Positions 18,416 through 27,306 of a stretch of DNA of 49,584 nt are shown in pieces; position 1 is the stretch's first letter, and each line of letters begins with the position of its first letter. The position numbers were made by a program, and so were the translations under genes. The notes beneath the pieces are model-generated. The model saw only the letters and a program-made list of their open reading frames with translations. It made no database searches and was not told the origin of the DNA. The stretch is from an uncultured OM182 clade bacterium. Lineage in GTDB: Bacteria; Pseudomonadota; Gammaproteobacteria; Pseudomonadales; Azotimanducaceae. Where the stretch lies: assembly GCA_905182025.1 (NCBI GenBank), contig CAJJAA010000030.1, forward strand, positions 1 to 49,584. The letters are read 5' to 3'.

Positions 18416-20227
18416 CTATTCGCGCCCGGCTCTTTTTCTCTCATTCTCTGTCAGCAACTTCTTTCGAATTCTGACACTTGAGGGTGTAATTTCGACCAAT
18501 TCATCGTCATCAATGAATTCAATGGCTTGCTCGAGCGTATGCCTTACAGGCGCATTTAGCGTTACCGCTTCATCTGTTCCTGAAGCCCGTACATTGGTCA
18601 ACTGCTTACCTTTTAACGGGTTAACAACAAGGTCATTGCCGCGTGTGTGCAATCCAATCACCTGACCTTCATAGACGTCTGTGTTTGGATCGATAAACAT
18701 TCGACCCCTTGCTTGCAGGTTAAAGAGCGCAAAGGCAAGCGCCTTACCGGTCGCCATGGCGACCAAAACACCATTAGCTCGCCCTTCGATCTCTTGGCTA
18801 ACGATCTCACCGTAGTGAGCAAAGATACTGGTCATTATGCCGGTACCGGAGGTCATCGTTAAGAATTCAGTTCTAAAACCGATCAGCCCACGACTAGGAG
18901 ACTCGTATTCAAGTCGAACGCGACCTTTGCCATCGGGCATTAGATTTTTTAGCAGGCCTTTTCTTCGACCCATTTCTTCCATCACCGCACCTTGATGAAT
19001 CTCTTCAACATCTAGCAACACGTTCTCGAAAGGTTCCTGTTTTTGGCCATCAACTTCTCTGATGATGACTTCTGGTCTGGAAACACCTAATTCAAAACCT
19101 TCACGGCGCATATTTTCGATCAGAATGGCGAGATGAAGTTCGCCACGGCCAGACACCTTAAATCGGTCAGCAGAGTCAGTGGCTTCGACCCGAAGGGCAA
19201 CATTGTGAATAAGTTCCCGTTGTAATCTCTCGCTGATGTTTCGACTCGTAACAAACTTACCTTCCTTGCCTGCGAAAGGAGAGGTATTAACCTGAAATGT
19301 CATTGAAATTGTTGGTTCATCAACAACCAGTGCCGGTAGCGCAATCACATCGCTAGGGTCACAGATCGTGTCAGAGATCTTTAATGGATCGAGCCCTGTA
19401 ATACAGACAATGTCTCCTGCACCCGCCTGATCGACTTCGAGCCGTTCAAGGCCCTGATAGCCCATCACCTGCAGCACTTTTCCTTTTCTCAAATCGCCAT
19501 CGGCGGAGATAATCGAAACTGACGCACCCTTTTTAACCGTACCGCGTTGAATACGACCGATACCAATAACACCAACGTAACTATTATAATCCAGAGCACT
19601 GACCTGCATTTGGAATGGCGCTTCAAGCTCAACATCTGGCGCAGGTACATTGTCCAATATGCTTTGCATCAAGCAACTCATGTCGTCTTCAATCGCATCC
19701 ATCGACAATCCAGCACGACCTTCAATCGCTGAACCGTAGACAATTGGAAAGTCCAACTGCTTATCCGTGGCGCCTAGTTGATCAAAAAGCTCAAACACTT
19801 CGTCGACAACCCAATCGGGTCGAGCGCCGTCTCTATCAATCTTATTAATCATGACAATTGGGTTTAAGCCGTTAGCAAATGCCTTGCTCGTCACAAAACG
19901 TGTTTGCGGCATAGGCCCATCAACGGCATCAACAACCAACAAAACAGAATCGACCATTGACAGTATACGTTCCACTTCGCCACCGAAGTCGGCGTGACCG
20001 GGCGTATCGACGATGTTGATACGATGCCCTCCCCACTCCACTGCGGTGTTCTTAGCAAGAATCGTGATGCCACGTTCTTTCTCTATTTCATTCGAATCCA
20101 TCAGACGTTCTACCTGCTCTTCACCGCGCTGTAAGGCACCGGCTTGCTGCAGGAGTTTATCAATTAGAGTCGTTTTGCCATGGTCGACGTGAGCGATAAT
20201 GGCGATATTTCTAAGTTTATGGATCAT
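18416..20227 (-). CDS. typA: TypA/BipA, ribosome-associated translational GTPase
   Basis: TypA binds the 70S ribosome at the EF-G site and assists ribosome assembly and stress adaptation. The G-domain motifs are clear: G1 [11 protein letters not shown]2/switch I with [14 protein letters not shown]3 [15 protein letters not shown]4 [10 protein letters not shown] and G5 in YGSAIEG. The C-terminal half has the EF-G-like domains and the TypA-specific C-terminal domain ([22 protein letters not shown] region). The start [17 protein letters not shown] gives 603 residues, normal for TypA; the frame extends 21 codons upstream without resemblance to the family. Confidence 0.98.
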   Translation of the reverse strand: MIHKLRNIAIIAHVDHGKTTLIDKLLQQAGALQRGEEQVERLMDSNEIEKERGITILAKNTAVEWGGHRINIVDTPGHADFGGEVERILSMVDSVLLVVDAVDGPMPQTRFVTSKAFANGLNPIVMINKIDRDGARPDWVVDEVFELFDQLGATDKQLDFPIVYGSAIEGRAGLSMDAIEDDMSCLMQSILDNVPAPDVELEAPFQMQVSALDYNSYVGVIGIGRIQRGTVKKGASVSIISADGDLRKGKVLQVMGYQGLERLEVDQAGAGDIVCITGLDPLKISDTICDPSDVIALPALVVDEPTISMTFQVNTSPFAGKEGKFVTSRNISERLQRELIHNVALRVEATDSADRFKVSGRGELHLAILIENMRREGFELGVSRPEVIIREVDGQKQEPFENVLLDVEEIHQGAVMEEMGRRKGLLKNLMPDGKGRVRLEYESPSRGLIGFRTEFLTMTSGTGIMTSIFAHYGEIVSQEIEGRANGVLVAMATGKALAFALFNLQARGRMFIDPNTDVYEGQVIGLHTRGNDLVVNPLKGKQLTNVRASGTDEAVTLNAPVRHTLEQAIEFIDDDELVEITPSSVRIRKKLLTENERKRAGRE

Positions 20228-20254
20228 GGGGTATCTCGAGCGAGGACGCGCGGC

Positions 20255-20260
20255 ATTATA
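20255..20260 (-). promoter_or_regulatory. Probable -10 element of the typA promoter
   Basis: On the minus strand a perfect TATAAT lies 28 bases before the typA start codon, preceded directly by TG. No good -35 is seen at 16-18 bases upstream. Confidence 0.4.
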
Positions 20261-20288
20261 CAGAAGCGACGCGCTTATTAAAGACAGC

Positions 20289-20316
20289 ATTACAAACTAT
20301 CGCAAATAGGTATAAT
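20289..20316 (+). promoter_or_regulatory. Sigma-70 promoter of the PP-loop/TusA operon
   Basis: A perfect TATAAT (20311-20316) lies 16 bases after ATTACA (20289-20294, four of six -35 positions). The start point would be near 20323, about 29 bases before the start codon. The element sits in the divergent region shared with typA. Confidence 0.5.
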
Positions 20317-20351
20317 TCGCGCCCGTTTAATCCTTAATCAGCTCAGGCATC

Positions 20352-21404
20352 ATGACAATACAACAAAAAAAGGCCGTGTCCCTCATTTCAGGCGGGCTCG
20401 ATTCCATGTTGGCGACAAAAGTCATCATGGATCAGGGCATCCATGTTGAAGGCATCAACTTTTTTACAGGCTTCTGTGTTGAAGGCCATACCCACGCAAT
20501 TCGCAAGAATGATAAACAAAAAGAAAAACGCAATAACGCACTCTGGGTTGCTGAACAGCTTGGTATAAAGCTGCATATCATTGACGTTATTGAAGAATAT
20601 AAGGATGTTTTACTTAATCCAAAGCATGGCTATGGCCAATATATGAATCCCTGTTTGGACTGTAAGATATTTATGGTGAACAAGGCACAGGCCTGGGCTT
20701 GGATGGAAGAAAACAACTTTGATTTTATCATCACCGGCGAAGTCATGGGCCAAAGACCAAAATCTCAACGCAAAGCAACCATGCCAATTATCGCTAGAGA
20801 ATCCGGTTCCGAAGATCGCCTGCTTCGTCCTCTCTGCGCCAAACACCTGCCGGAAACCTTACCCGAACGGGAAGGATGGGTTGATCGAGACAAGCTATAT
20901 GGGTTCCATGGCCGAAACCGCAAACCTCAAATTGCCCTTGCGGAAGAATTTGGCTTCACCGATTACGCTCAGCCGGCCGGCGGTTGTTGCTTTCTGACAG
21001 ATGAGTCTTACTCCGACAAACTGGTGGATCTGTGGAAAGGTCGAGGGACGCGTGAATATGAACTCGATGACATTATGTTGCTGAAAGTCGGCCGCCATCT
21101 GCGCCCGGCGCCAAACTACAAAGTCATCATCAGTCGCGAAGAAGGCGAAACGAACTTCTTAAAAGGCTATCGCAGCGAGTTCCTAACCATGCAAACGCTT
21201 CCCCATACAGGTCCGATAGCGATGATAGATGGCGAACCAACACAGCAAGACCTCAAGGTCGCAGCGAGCCTGTTAGCGCGGTATGGGCAGGGTAGGCATG
21301 CGGACAACGTAGAAGTCGAGCTACGCGCACCAGACGGCAGCCTGTCGACGCTACATGTCAGGCCCTTGAAACCGGATGACGTTCCAAAGAGTTGGTATAT
21401 TTGA
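20352..21404 (+). CDS. ThiI-like PP-loop ATPase with C-terminal NFACT-R-like domain (putative tRNA thiolase)
   Basis: A 350-residue PP-loop (AANH) protein; some databases name such proteins tRNA (5-methylaminomethyl-2-thiouridylate)-methyltransferase, which is misleading. Visible are the ATP-pyrophosphatase loop SGGLDS (13-18), a CxxC (NPCLDCKIFM, Cys101 and Cys104), the segment GEVMGQRPKSQRKA (129-142), Cys162, and a Cys pair in GGCCFLTDE (212-213). The last 120 residues (LKVGRHLRPAPNYKV onward) resemble the NFACT-R RNA-binding domain. THUMP and rhodanese domains of classical ThiI are absent. The next gene, 10 bases on, encodes a TusA-like sulfur carrier. The pair sits between typA and glnA, where Pseudomonas has thiI. 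Inference: tRNA 4-thiouridine or related thiolation with sulfur delivered by the partner. Confidence 0.8.
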   Translation: MTIQQKKAVSLISGGLDSMLATKVIMDQGIHVEGINFFTGFCVEGHTHAIRKNDKQKEKRNNALWVAEQLGIKLHIIDVIEEYKDVLLNPKHGYGQYMNPCLDCKIFMVNKAQAWAWMEENNFDFIITGEVMGQRPKSQRKATMPIIARESGSEDRLLRPLCAKHLPETLPEREGWVDRDKLYGFHGRNRKPQIALAEEFGFTDYAQPAGGCCFLTDESYSDKLVDLWKGRGTREYELDDIMLLKVGRHLRPAPNYKVIISREEGETNFLKGYRSEFLTMQTLPHTGPIAMIDGEPTQQDLKVAASLLARYGQGRHADNVEVELRAPDGSLSTLHVRPLKPDDVPKSWYI

Positions 21405-21414
21405 GAGTTTATAG

Positions 21415-21651
21415 ATGAATGCAAAACCTGCACATCACGAATTATCAGCCAAAAGACTGCTTTGCCCGATGCCTGTGATCAAAACACAGGACAAAATTAA
21501 GACACTCAGTCCGGGCGACACGTTGACAGTCACCTGCACGGACCCAGGCGTACTCAATGATATTCCCGCGTGGTGCAGAATAAATGGTCACCAAGTGTTG
21601 GCGAAGCAAGAAAACGAAGACGACATCCAGATCAAGATTCTTGTTTGCTAG
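21415..21651 (+). CDS. TusA/SirA-family sulfur carrier protein
   Basis: A 78-residue protein with the TusA signature: LSAKRLLCPMPVIKTQDKIK with the persulfide-carrying Cys17, followed by the beta-strand segment GDTLTVTCTDPGVLNDIPAWCR. TusA proteins pass persulfide sulfur from a cysteine desulfurase to later acceptors in tRNA thiolation, molybdenum cofactor synthesis or sulfur oxidation. Here it starts 10 bases after the PP-loop gene and is almost certainly cotranslated with it, so it is likely the dedicated sulfur donor. It need not be the orthologue of E. coli TusA, so no symbol is given. Confidence 0.88.
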   Translation: MNAKPAHHELSAKRLLCPMPVIKTQDKIKTLSPGDTLTVTCTDPGVLNDIPAWCRINGHQVLAKQENEDDIQIKILVC

Positions 21652-21878
21652 CGTCTAGGCACTGAGCTCGCCGATTATCGCACCATAATAGAGCGTCCGG
21701 ATATACCCGCACCTATTTAGCGCGACAGGACGACCAAACCAAACTACGCACACGGGACAAACTACAGTTTATATTTCAATGACAATGCCTTATCCTGCGT
21801 GCTCTTAAAAAAGCACCACCTTACGCACCACAATAACTCGAAATTTGAATCAAACTGAACTCAATCGGAGGATCGTAA

Positions 21879-23291
21879 ATGTCAGAGAAGACACTACAAC
21901 TCATCAAAGACAATGACGCAAAGTGGGTGGATCTTCGTTTCACTGACTCCCGCGGTAAAGAGCAGCATGTAACGAACAGTGCAGCAAAAATTGACGCGGA
22001 CTTCTTTGAAGACGGCGCCATGTTTGATGGCTCCTCGATTGCTGGTTGGAAGCCGATCAATGAGTCAGACATGATCCTCATGCCGGATGACAGTACCGCC
22101 GTTGTTGACCCCTTCACAGAAGAAACCACCGTCAACCTACGTTGCAACATCGTTGAACCGTCAACACTACAAGGCTACGACCGAGATCCTCGATCAATTG
22201 CCAAACGCGCAGAAGCTTACCTAAACTCAACAGGTATCGGTGATACAGCTTATTTTGGGCCCGAGCCCGAGTTTTTCATCTTCGACGATGTGAAATATAA
22301 AGCGAACATCAGCGGTGCGATGTATCAAATCGAATCAGAGGAAGCTGCCTGGTCTAGCGATAAAGAAATCGAAGGTGGCAATTTAGCTCACAGACCTGGC
22401 GTCAAAGGTGGCTATTTCCCTGTTCCTCCAGTCGATTCTTTCGTCGATATTCGCAACTCTATGTGTGCCGCAATGGAATCCATGGGTCTCGATATCGAAC
22501 TGCATCACCACGAAGTGGGTACAGCGGGTCAGTGTGAGATCGGCGTGACGTTTAACACCCTGACGGCAAAAGCTGACGAAGTACAAATCTACAAGTATTG
22601 CGTGCTCAATGTTGCCCATGCTTACGGCAGAACAGCGACGTTTATGCCCAAGCCACTTGTCGGAGACAATGGCAACGGTATGCACCTGCACCAGTCAATT
22701 TTTAAAGACGGCACGAATATCTTCGCCGGCGATGGGTACGGTAATCTATCTCAAGAGGCACTGTGGTACATCGGCGGTATCATCAAGCATGCCCGCGCTA
22801 TCAATGCTTTCTCTAACGCCTCAACCAACTCATACAAGCGTTTGGTACCGGGTTTTGAAGCACCATTGATGCTCGTCTACTCAGCGCGAAATCGCTCAGC
22901 TTCAATCCGAATTCCTTATGTTCAAGGCGGCAACCCCAAGGGTGTTCGAATCGAAGCACGCTTCGGCGATCCCACGGCTAACCCTTATCTGATGTTCGCC
23001 TCAATGTTGATGGCTGGCCTCGACGGCATCAAAAACAAGATTGAACCTATCGGACCCCTTGATAAGGATCTTTACGACATGCCTGCGGAAGAACTCAAAG
23101 ACTTGCCGACAGTCTGCTCTTCTCTAGAAATGGCTCTGGACGCGCTTGATGCGGATAGAACCTTCCTAACAGAAGGCGGCGTGTTTACCGATTCCATGAT
23201 CGACGGCTATATTGCGCTAAAGATGGAAGAGGTTATAAAGCTCAATTCAACCACTCACCCTGTGGAGTTTGAGATGTACTATAGCGTTTAG
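21879..23291 (+). CDS. glnA: Glutamine synthetase, type I
   Basis: It forms glutamine from glutamate, ammonia and ATP and is the main entry of ammonium into metabolism at low nitrogen. The 470-residue length and motifs fit dodecameric [21 protein letters not shown], the metal-binding EFFIFDD region, the ATP-binding [16 protein letters not shown], and the glutamate flap region [10 protein letters not shown]. The adenylylation site tyrosine is present in [11 protein letters not shown] (about residue 399), which marks the GS I-beta form regulated by GlnE. GGAGG precedes the start codon. A strong terminator follows, then a DUF4124 gene and ntrBC, the regulators of glnA. Confidence 0.99.
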   Translation: MSEKTLQLIKDNDAKWVDLRFTDSRGKEQHVTNSAAKIDADFFEDGAMFDGSSIAGWKPINESDMILMPDDSTAVVDPFTEETTVNLRCNIVEPSTLQGYDRDPRSIAKRAEAYLNSTGIGDTAYFGPEPEFFIFDDVKYKANISGAMYQIESEEAAWSSDKEIEGGNLAHRPGVKGGYFPVPPVDSFVDIRNSMCAAMESMGLDIELHHHEVGTAGQCEIGVTFNTLTAKADEVQIYKYCVLNVAHAYGRTATFMPKPLVGDNGNGMHLHQSIFKDGTNIFAGDGYGNLSQEALWYIGGIIKHARAINAFSNASTNSYKRLVPGFEAPLMLVYSARNRSASIRIPYVQGGNPKGVRIEARFGDPTANPYLMFASMLMAGLDGIKNKIEPIGPLDKDLYDMPAEELKDLPTVCSSLEMALDALDADRTFLTEGGVFTDSMIDGYIALKMEEVIKLNSTTHPVEFEMYYSV

Positions 23292-23313
23292 AACCTTTCG
23301 CGACGCTTCGAAG

Positions 23314-23341
23314 ACCCCGCATAACCTGCGGGGTTTTTTTT
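23314..23341 (+). terminator. Rho-independent terminator of glnA
   Basis: A 7-bp stem ACCCCGC/GCGGGGT around the 7-base loop ATAACCT is followed by a run of eight T residues. It lies 22 bases after the glnA stop codon. Confidence 0.95.
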
Positions 23342-23396
23342 GCTTCAAAAAGCGTCACAATGTATCTCTGATGGACTGACTCGCTCGGATGGATAT

Positions 23397-24074
23397 ATGC
23401 GCAATTTAAAAACTGTAATTTCAAAGCCAGCTGCTCTAATCGTTTTTTCAAGCAAGCTAGCGGGCCTAGGCAATGCTTTGGCACATACAGAATTCAACGC
23501 ATGCCTTAAAGCAATTCTCGATGCTACTTTAAAGGCCACAATTGGTTTCGTCATCCTCTCCTCTCTCTTGGCTGTTGCTGAGGATACGGTCTACCGCTCT
23601 ACCGATAAAAACGGCAACGCGGTATTTACGGATCAAGCAACTGAAAATGCTCAGGAAATCGAGATCAAGGAGACCGCGACCTATACCGAGACCGTACCAA
23701 CCTACAAACCGACCTCAAAGAAAAAAAATGAAGATAAATCAATGGGTTATACTAGCCTTTCGATACTACAACCCGCATCAGAGGAAGCAATCCGCAGCAA
23801 TTCAGGTAACCTAACCGTCTCATATAGTCTTCAGCCTGCACTCGAATCAAAACACTCTACTGAGTTGCTAATCGACGGCAGTCCGGTGCAATCCAGTGGC
23901 AGCGGCGGAAGCTTTTCCTTAACAAATATCGATCGGGGTACCCACACCCTAATAGTGCAAGTCATCGATGATAGCGGTTCGGTACTCATCACTAGCGACA
24001 GCATCATGATAACGATGCTTCGCTATGCACAAGTTCGTCGGATCAGTCCCCACGGAAGTCGCCAGCCGCACTAA
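23397..24074 (+). CDS. Secreted DUF4124-domain protein
   Basis: A probable periplasmic protein. The DUF4124 motif is DTVYRSTDKNGNAVFTDQ, directly after a hydrophobic stretch (TIGFVILSSLLAVA) that looks like a signal peptide core ending in an AVA cleavage site. A lysine-rich linker follows, then an Ig-like beta region (NLTVSYSLQPALES to the end). The start is a problem: from the ATG at 23397 the hydrophobic core begins only near residue 49, too deep for a normal signal peptide. A TTG at 23478 would give about a 35-residue leader and may be the real start. DUF4124 genes are often found between glnA and ntrB; the function is unknown. The stop codon lies inside an NtrC box. Confidence 0.75.
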   Translation: MRNLKTVISKPAALIVFSSKLAGLGNALAHTEFNACLKAILDATLKATIGFVILSSLLAVAEDTVYRSTDKNGNAVFTDQATENAQEIEIKETATYTETVPTYKPTSKKKNEDKSMGYTSLSILQPASEEAIRSNSGNLTVSYSLQPALESKHSTELLIDGSPVQSSGSGGSFSLTNIDRGTHTLIVQVIDDSGSVLITSDSIMITMLRYAQVRRISPHGSRQPH

Positions 24075-24082
24075 ATTGGTGC
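24068..24082. promoter_or_regulatory. NtrC binding site (enhancer) upstream of ntrBC
   Basis: GCACTAAATTGGTGC fits the NtrC consensus GCACY-N5-GGTGC at every fixed position and differs from the strong enteric site GCACCAAAATGGTGC at two bases. It overlaps the stop codon of the DUF4124 gene and is centred about 100 bases upstream of the predicted sigma-54 start point, a normal enhancer distance. Confidence 0.8.
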
Positions 24083-24145
24083 AATTATCCTTTCGAGCTG
24101 ATATCCTCACACACTGGTTTACCTTATAAATCAACAACTTCAAGA

Positions 24146-24164
24146 CTTGGTTTGGTTTTTGCTA
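24146..24164 (+). promoter_or_regulatory. Sigma-54 promoter candidate for ntrBC
   Basis: TTGG with GG at 24149-24150 and TTGCT with GC at 24161-24162 have the strict GG-N10-GC spacing of sigma-54 promoters; the -12 TTGCT is perfect, while the -24 box TTGGTTT deviates from TTGGCAC. With an NtrC box upstream it suggests nitrogen-dependent autoregulation. The start point would be near 24174. Confidence 0.6.
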
Positions 24165-24267
24165 CATCTTAACCGATAACAAAATTTTAGCCTGCCATAG
24201 CACCAATTTCGGCTGCCTACTTTTTGGTATTAAACAAAACAACTTCTAATATTGAATCAGAGTGTAA

Positions 24268-25317
24268 ATGTCAGAGCACATTTTAAATAACCTGAGCATC
24301 GCTGTTCTATCGCTAGACCATCGTCTGGGCCTGCGGTTCATCAACCAATCTGCCGAGAGCCTGTTGGAGATCTCGGGTAAGCGTGCCTTTAAACAGCACA
24401 TCTCTGAGATTATCGTTAAATCTGACGATTTAGAATCAATACTCTTTGAAGCCCTTCAAACGGGACATAAGTTTACCCGCCGTAAGGTGAAACTTGAATT
24501 ATCGAACGGTCATTTCATCACGTGTGACTATGCCGTCACGCCGATGAACGACGATGAATGGCCGCAATTACTTATCGAGATCTACCCTCTTGACCGGTAC
24601 CTAAGAATTGACCGTGACGAATCCCTTACGAGTCATCAAGAAATCACGCGGCAAATGATCAGAGGCCTCGCTCACGAAATAAAAAACCCACTTGGCGGCA
24701 TACGTGGCTCAGCCCAACTGCTTGAAAGAGAGTTAAATAACGAAGAACTAAGTCAATACACAGACATTATTATTTCCGAGACCGACAGACTCACCTCGCT
24801 CGTCGATCGTCTTCTCGGACCCAAGGTATTACCGAATCCCAAAGACATCAACATCCATGAAGTGGTCGAGCGAGTGCGCAAACTCATTGAGCTTGAAGCT
24901 TCGCCACCCATCAAAATTGAACGCGATTACGATCCAAGTATTCCAGATATCAATATTGATCCTGAATTACTTGTTCAAGTCTTCCTCAATATCGCAAGAA
25001 ACGCGATGCAAAGCCTCGACGAAGTAATCATCCCTCAACTGACCTTTGTCACAAGAGTTGAACGCCTTTTCACCGTGGGCGCGCGACAGCATAAGATTGT
25101 CATCAAAGTGGACATTATCGACAACGGCCAGGGCATTCCAGAGACGCTTAAAGAGCACCTCTTTTTCCCTATGATCAGCGGCCGATCAAGCGGCACCGGC
25201 CTCGGACTCTCGGTCGCCCAATCGATCATTCATCAATATCAGGGAATGATCGAGTTTGAGAGTGAACCAGGCCGAACGGCCTTCTCTGTAATTATACCTT
25301 TGGAGCAACAGCAATGA
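24268..25317 (+). CDS. ntrB: NtrB, nitrogen-sensing histidine kinase/phosphatase
   Basis: NtrB (GlnL) phosphorylates NtrC when nitrogen is scarce and dephosphorylates it when PII is bound. The protein (349 residues) has a cytoplasmic PAS domain (about 1-110), the H-box RGLAHEIKNPLGGIRGSAQL with phosphorylated His136, an N-box (IARNAMQSL) and G boxes (DNGQGIPETL, SGTGLGLSVAQSII). No membrane segment is present, as expected for NtrB. Its stop overlaps the ntrC start (ATGA). The upstream region holds an NtrC box and a sigma-54 promoter candidate. Confidence 0.98.
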   Translation: MSEHILNNLSIAVLSLDHRLGLRFINQSAESLLEISGKRAFKQHISEIIVKSDDLESILFEALQTGHKFTRRKVKLELSNGHFITCDYAVTPMNDDEWPQLLIEIYPLDRYLRIDRDESLTSHQEITRQMIRGLAHEIKNPLGGIRGSAQLLERELNNEELSQYTDIIISETDRLTSLVDRLLGPKVLPNPKDINIHEVVERVRKLIELEASPPIKIERDYDPSIPDINIDPELLVQVFLNIARNAMQSLDEVIIPQLTFVTRVERLFTVGARQHKIVIKVDIIDNGQGIPETLKEHLFFPMISGRSSGTGLGLSVAQSIIHQYQGMIEFESEPGRTAFSVIIPLEQQQ

Positions 25318-26729
25318 GTACTGCAACCAATGTATGGGTTGTCGATGATGAGAGATCAATTCGATGGGTTTTAGATAAAGCGCTAAGCCAAGCCGGACTA
25401 AATGTCACCTGCTATGAAAATGGTAAAAATTTACTGTCAGATCTGACGACCTCTCAGCCTGACGCAATTGTTTCTGACATCAGAATGCCTGGAATCGATG
25501 GACTCGATCTACTAGAGAAAATTAAGACAGGCTACCCCGACATTCCGGTCGTTATTATGACGGCACATTCGGATTTGGAAAGTGCCGTTTCTTCGATCCA
25601 AGGTGGCGCTTTCGAATATATTCCGAAACCTTTTGAAGTAGATGAAGCCGTTGCAATCGTCAAGAGAGCTATTGACCATGGTCAAAAACAGGAAAGTACA
25701 TCGGTACCCAATAATGATTCATTAAGTTCTGAGATCATCGGCAAAGCACCCGCGATGCAAGAAGTCTTCAGGGCTATCGGTCGTTTGTCTAAGTCCAATG
25801 TAACAGTACTCATTAACGGCCAATCAGGCACAGGCAAAGAATTAGTTGCACAGGCACTGCATAAACACAGTCCAAGGGCCGACAACACGTTTATCGCGCT
25901 GAATATGGCAGCGATCCCTCACGATTTAATCGAATCGGAACTATTTGGTCATGAAAAAGGTGCATTTACGGGCGCAAACGTCTCACGCAAAGGACGATTC
26001 GAGCAGGCTAACAAAGGCACGCTGTTTTTAGATGAAATAGGCGACATGCCGGCAGAAACCCAGACACGATTGCTCAGGGTATTGTCCGACGGAGAGTATT
26101 ATCGAGTTGGCGGACACGAACCGATGCAGGCCGATGTACGAATTATCGCAGCAACACACCAAAATTTGGAAGAGCTGGTGGCACAGAATCGCTTCAGAGA
26201 AGATCTTTATCATCGATTGAACGTGATCCGCATTCACATCCCCACATTAAAAGAGCGGCAAGAAGATATACCTTTGTTGACAAATTTCTTCCTTCAAAAA
26301 GCCGCGGAAGAACTCAACGAAGAGGCAAAGAACCTCACTAAGCAGACAATGAACTTCATCTCCAACCTACCGTGGCCTGGCAATGTCAGGCAGCTAGAAA
26401 ACTTTTGCCGCTGGATAACCGTGATGGCGACAGGCAAAGATGTGGTTATCGATGACCTTCCGCCAGAACTTGTGCAAGACAAAGCACAAGGGCATCCGAA
26501 TGATAACTGGGAAAAATCACTGCGTACTTGGGCAAGTCGAAAACTGTCTCAGCATAAGGCAGGCGACCCCGGACTGCTAATGCACGCGCTACCCGCGTTC
26601 GAGCGCATCATGATTGAGGCGGCATTAAAACAGACCGGCGGTCGTAAGAACGACGCGTCAATTCTGCTCGGATGGGGCCGCAACACGCTGACCCGCAAGA
26701 TCAATGACCTGGACATGGAAGACATCTAG
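25314..26729 (+). CDS. ntrC: NtrC, sigma-54-dependent nitrogen response regulator
   Basis: NtrC (GlnG) activates glnA and other nitrogen genes with RpoN. The receiver domain (1-120) has the acid pair VVDDE and phospho-acceptor Asp55 ([10 protein letters not shown]). The AAA+ domain has a Walker A-like GQSGTGKE, the sigma-54 contact loop GAFTGA and Walker [13 protein letters not shown]. The C-terminal Fis-type helix-turn-helix reads [20 protein letters not shown]. The length of 471 residues is typical. It forms an operon with ntrB. Confidence 0.99.
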   Translation: MSTATNVWVVDDERSIRWVLDKALSQAGLNVTCYENGKNLLSDLTTSQPDAIVSDIRMPGIDGLDLLEKIKTGYPDIPVVIMTAHSDLESAVSSIQGGAFEYIPKPFEVDEAVAIVKRAIDHGQKQESTSVPNNDSLSSEIIGKAPAMQEVFRAIGRLSKSNVTVLINGQSGTGKELVAQALHKHSPRADNTFIALNMAAIPHDLIESELFGHEKGAFTGANVSRKGRFEQANKGTLFLDEIGDMPAETQTRLLRVLSDGEYYRVGGHEPMQADVRIIAATHQNLEELVAQNRFREDLYHRLNVIRIHIPTLKERQEDIPLLTNFFLQKAAEELNEEAKNLTKQTMNFISNLPWPGNVRQLENFCRWITVMATGKDVVIDDLPPELVQDKAQGHPNDNWEKSLRTWASRKLSQHKAGDPGLLMHALPAFERIMIEAALKQTGGRKNDASILLGWGRNTLTRKINDLDMEDI

Positions 26730-26808
26730 GCTGAAAATCTGACAAGCGGCGGTTGAACTGCACGAAGATTACCCCTTTAATGTTTTCTCGAGCATTTGAA
26801 CCCTCGCT

Positions 26809-27123
26809 ATGCAGCAGCGTCAGCAACAGCAAAAGAAATATAAGAGACCCCTAAGTTTAGTCTTAGCTTGTCTATTTCTACTTGGCGCAGCTCAAGTGAT
26901 TGCCGACGACAGGCTTACAAGCACCATATTTCTTTCTGTAAACATCCAACCGCAAGTCGTTAGCTTTCGACAGATCGCGCAGCAGAACACAATGCCAGAG
27001 AGTTGCGGCGAACTATTGGGCGGCACAGAGTATCCCGACACGCGAACATGCCAAGATGCGTCAATGCGATATACTTGGCTTCGCGATGGCGAAGATCTCA
27101 ATTTGACGGTTGAACCGATCTAA
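26809..27123 (+). CDS. Small secreted hypothetical protein
   Basis: I do not recognise this protein. It has 104 residues: a polar, glutamine- and lysine-rich start (MQQRQQQQKKYKRP), a signal peptide core (LSLVLACLFLLGAAQVIA) with likely cleavage after IA, and a mature part of about 70 residues with two cysteines that could form a disulfide. No ribosome binding site is obvious. A hypothetical gene also sits between ntrC and the SpoU methylase in Pseudomonas, but homology was not tested. It stands alone after ntrC and is followed by a repeat-containing gap. Confidence 0.55.
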   Translation: MQQRQQQQKKYKRPLSLVLACLFLLGAAQVIADDRLTSTIFLSVNIQPQVVSFRQIAQQNTMPESCGELLGGTEYPDTRTCQDASMRYTWLRDGEDLNLTVEPI

Positions 27124-27137
27124 ATTTCCAATTTATG

Positions 27138-27202
27138 CTTTCGATACAATGTCTCGATGCAGGGTCTCGATACAAGGTCTCGATTCAAGCTCTCGATTGG
27201 AG
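27138..27202. repeat. Five tandem copies of a 13-bp repeat
   Basis: Units at 27138, 27151, 27164, 27177 and 27190, consensus GTCTCGATACAAG, differ at a few positions each. The end of the array forms a hairpin: TCAAGCTC (27185-27192) pairs with GAGCTTGA (27200-27207). It lies in the gap between the small secreted protein and trmL. Confidence 0.85.
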
Positions 27203-27260
27203 CTTGAGATCTAACCTATTCATCTCCCATAGAACGAGAAAACATCAAGAAACTGCCAAT

Positions 27261-27306
27261 CCATTGAACAACCCATTGAACAACCACTGAACAACCATCG
27301 TACAAC
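27261..27306. repeat. Four tandem copies of an 11-12-bp repeat
   Basis: Two exact copies of CCATTGAACAAC (27261-27284) are followed by two shortened copies, CACTGAACAAC and CATCGTACAAC (27285-27306). The unit is unrelated to the 13-bp array about 60 bases upstream. Apart from the two arrays nothing else is seen in the gap before trmL. Confidence 0.85.

Noticed and set aside
24200-24216. Second NtrC-like sequence GCACCAATTTCGGCTGC upstream of ntrB
   Set aside because: The second half-site is two bases too far away and matches only four of six positions.
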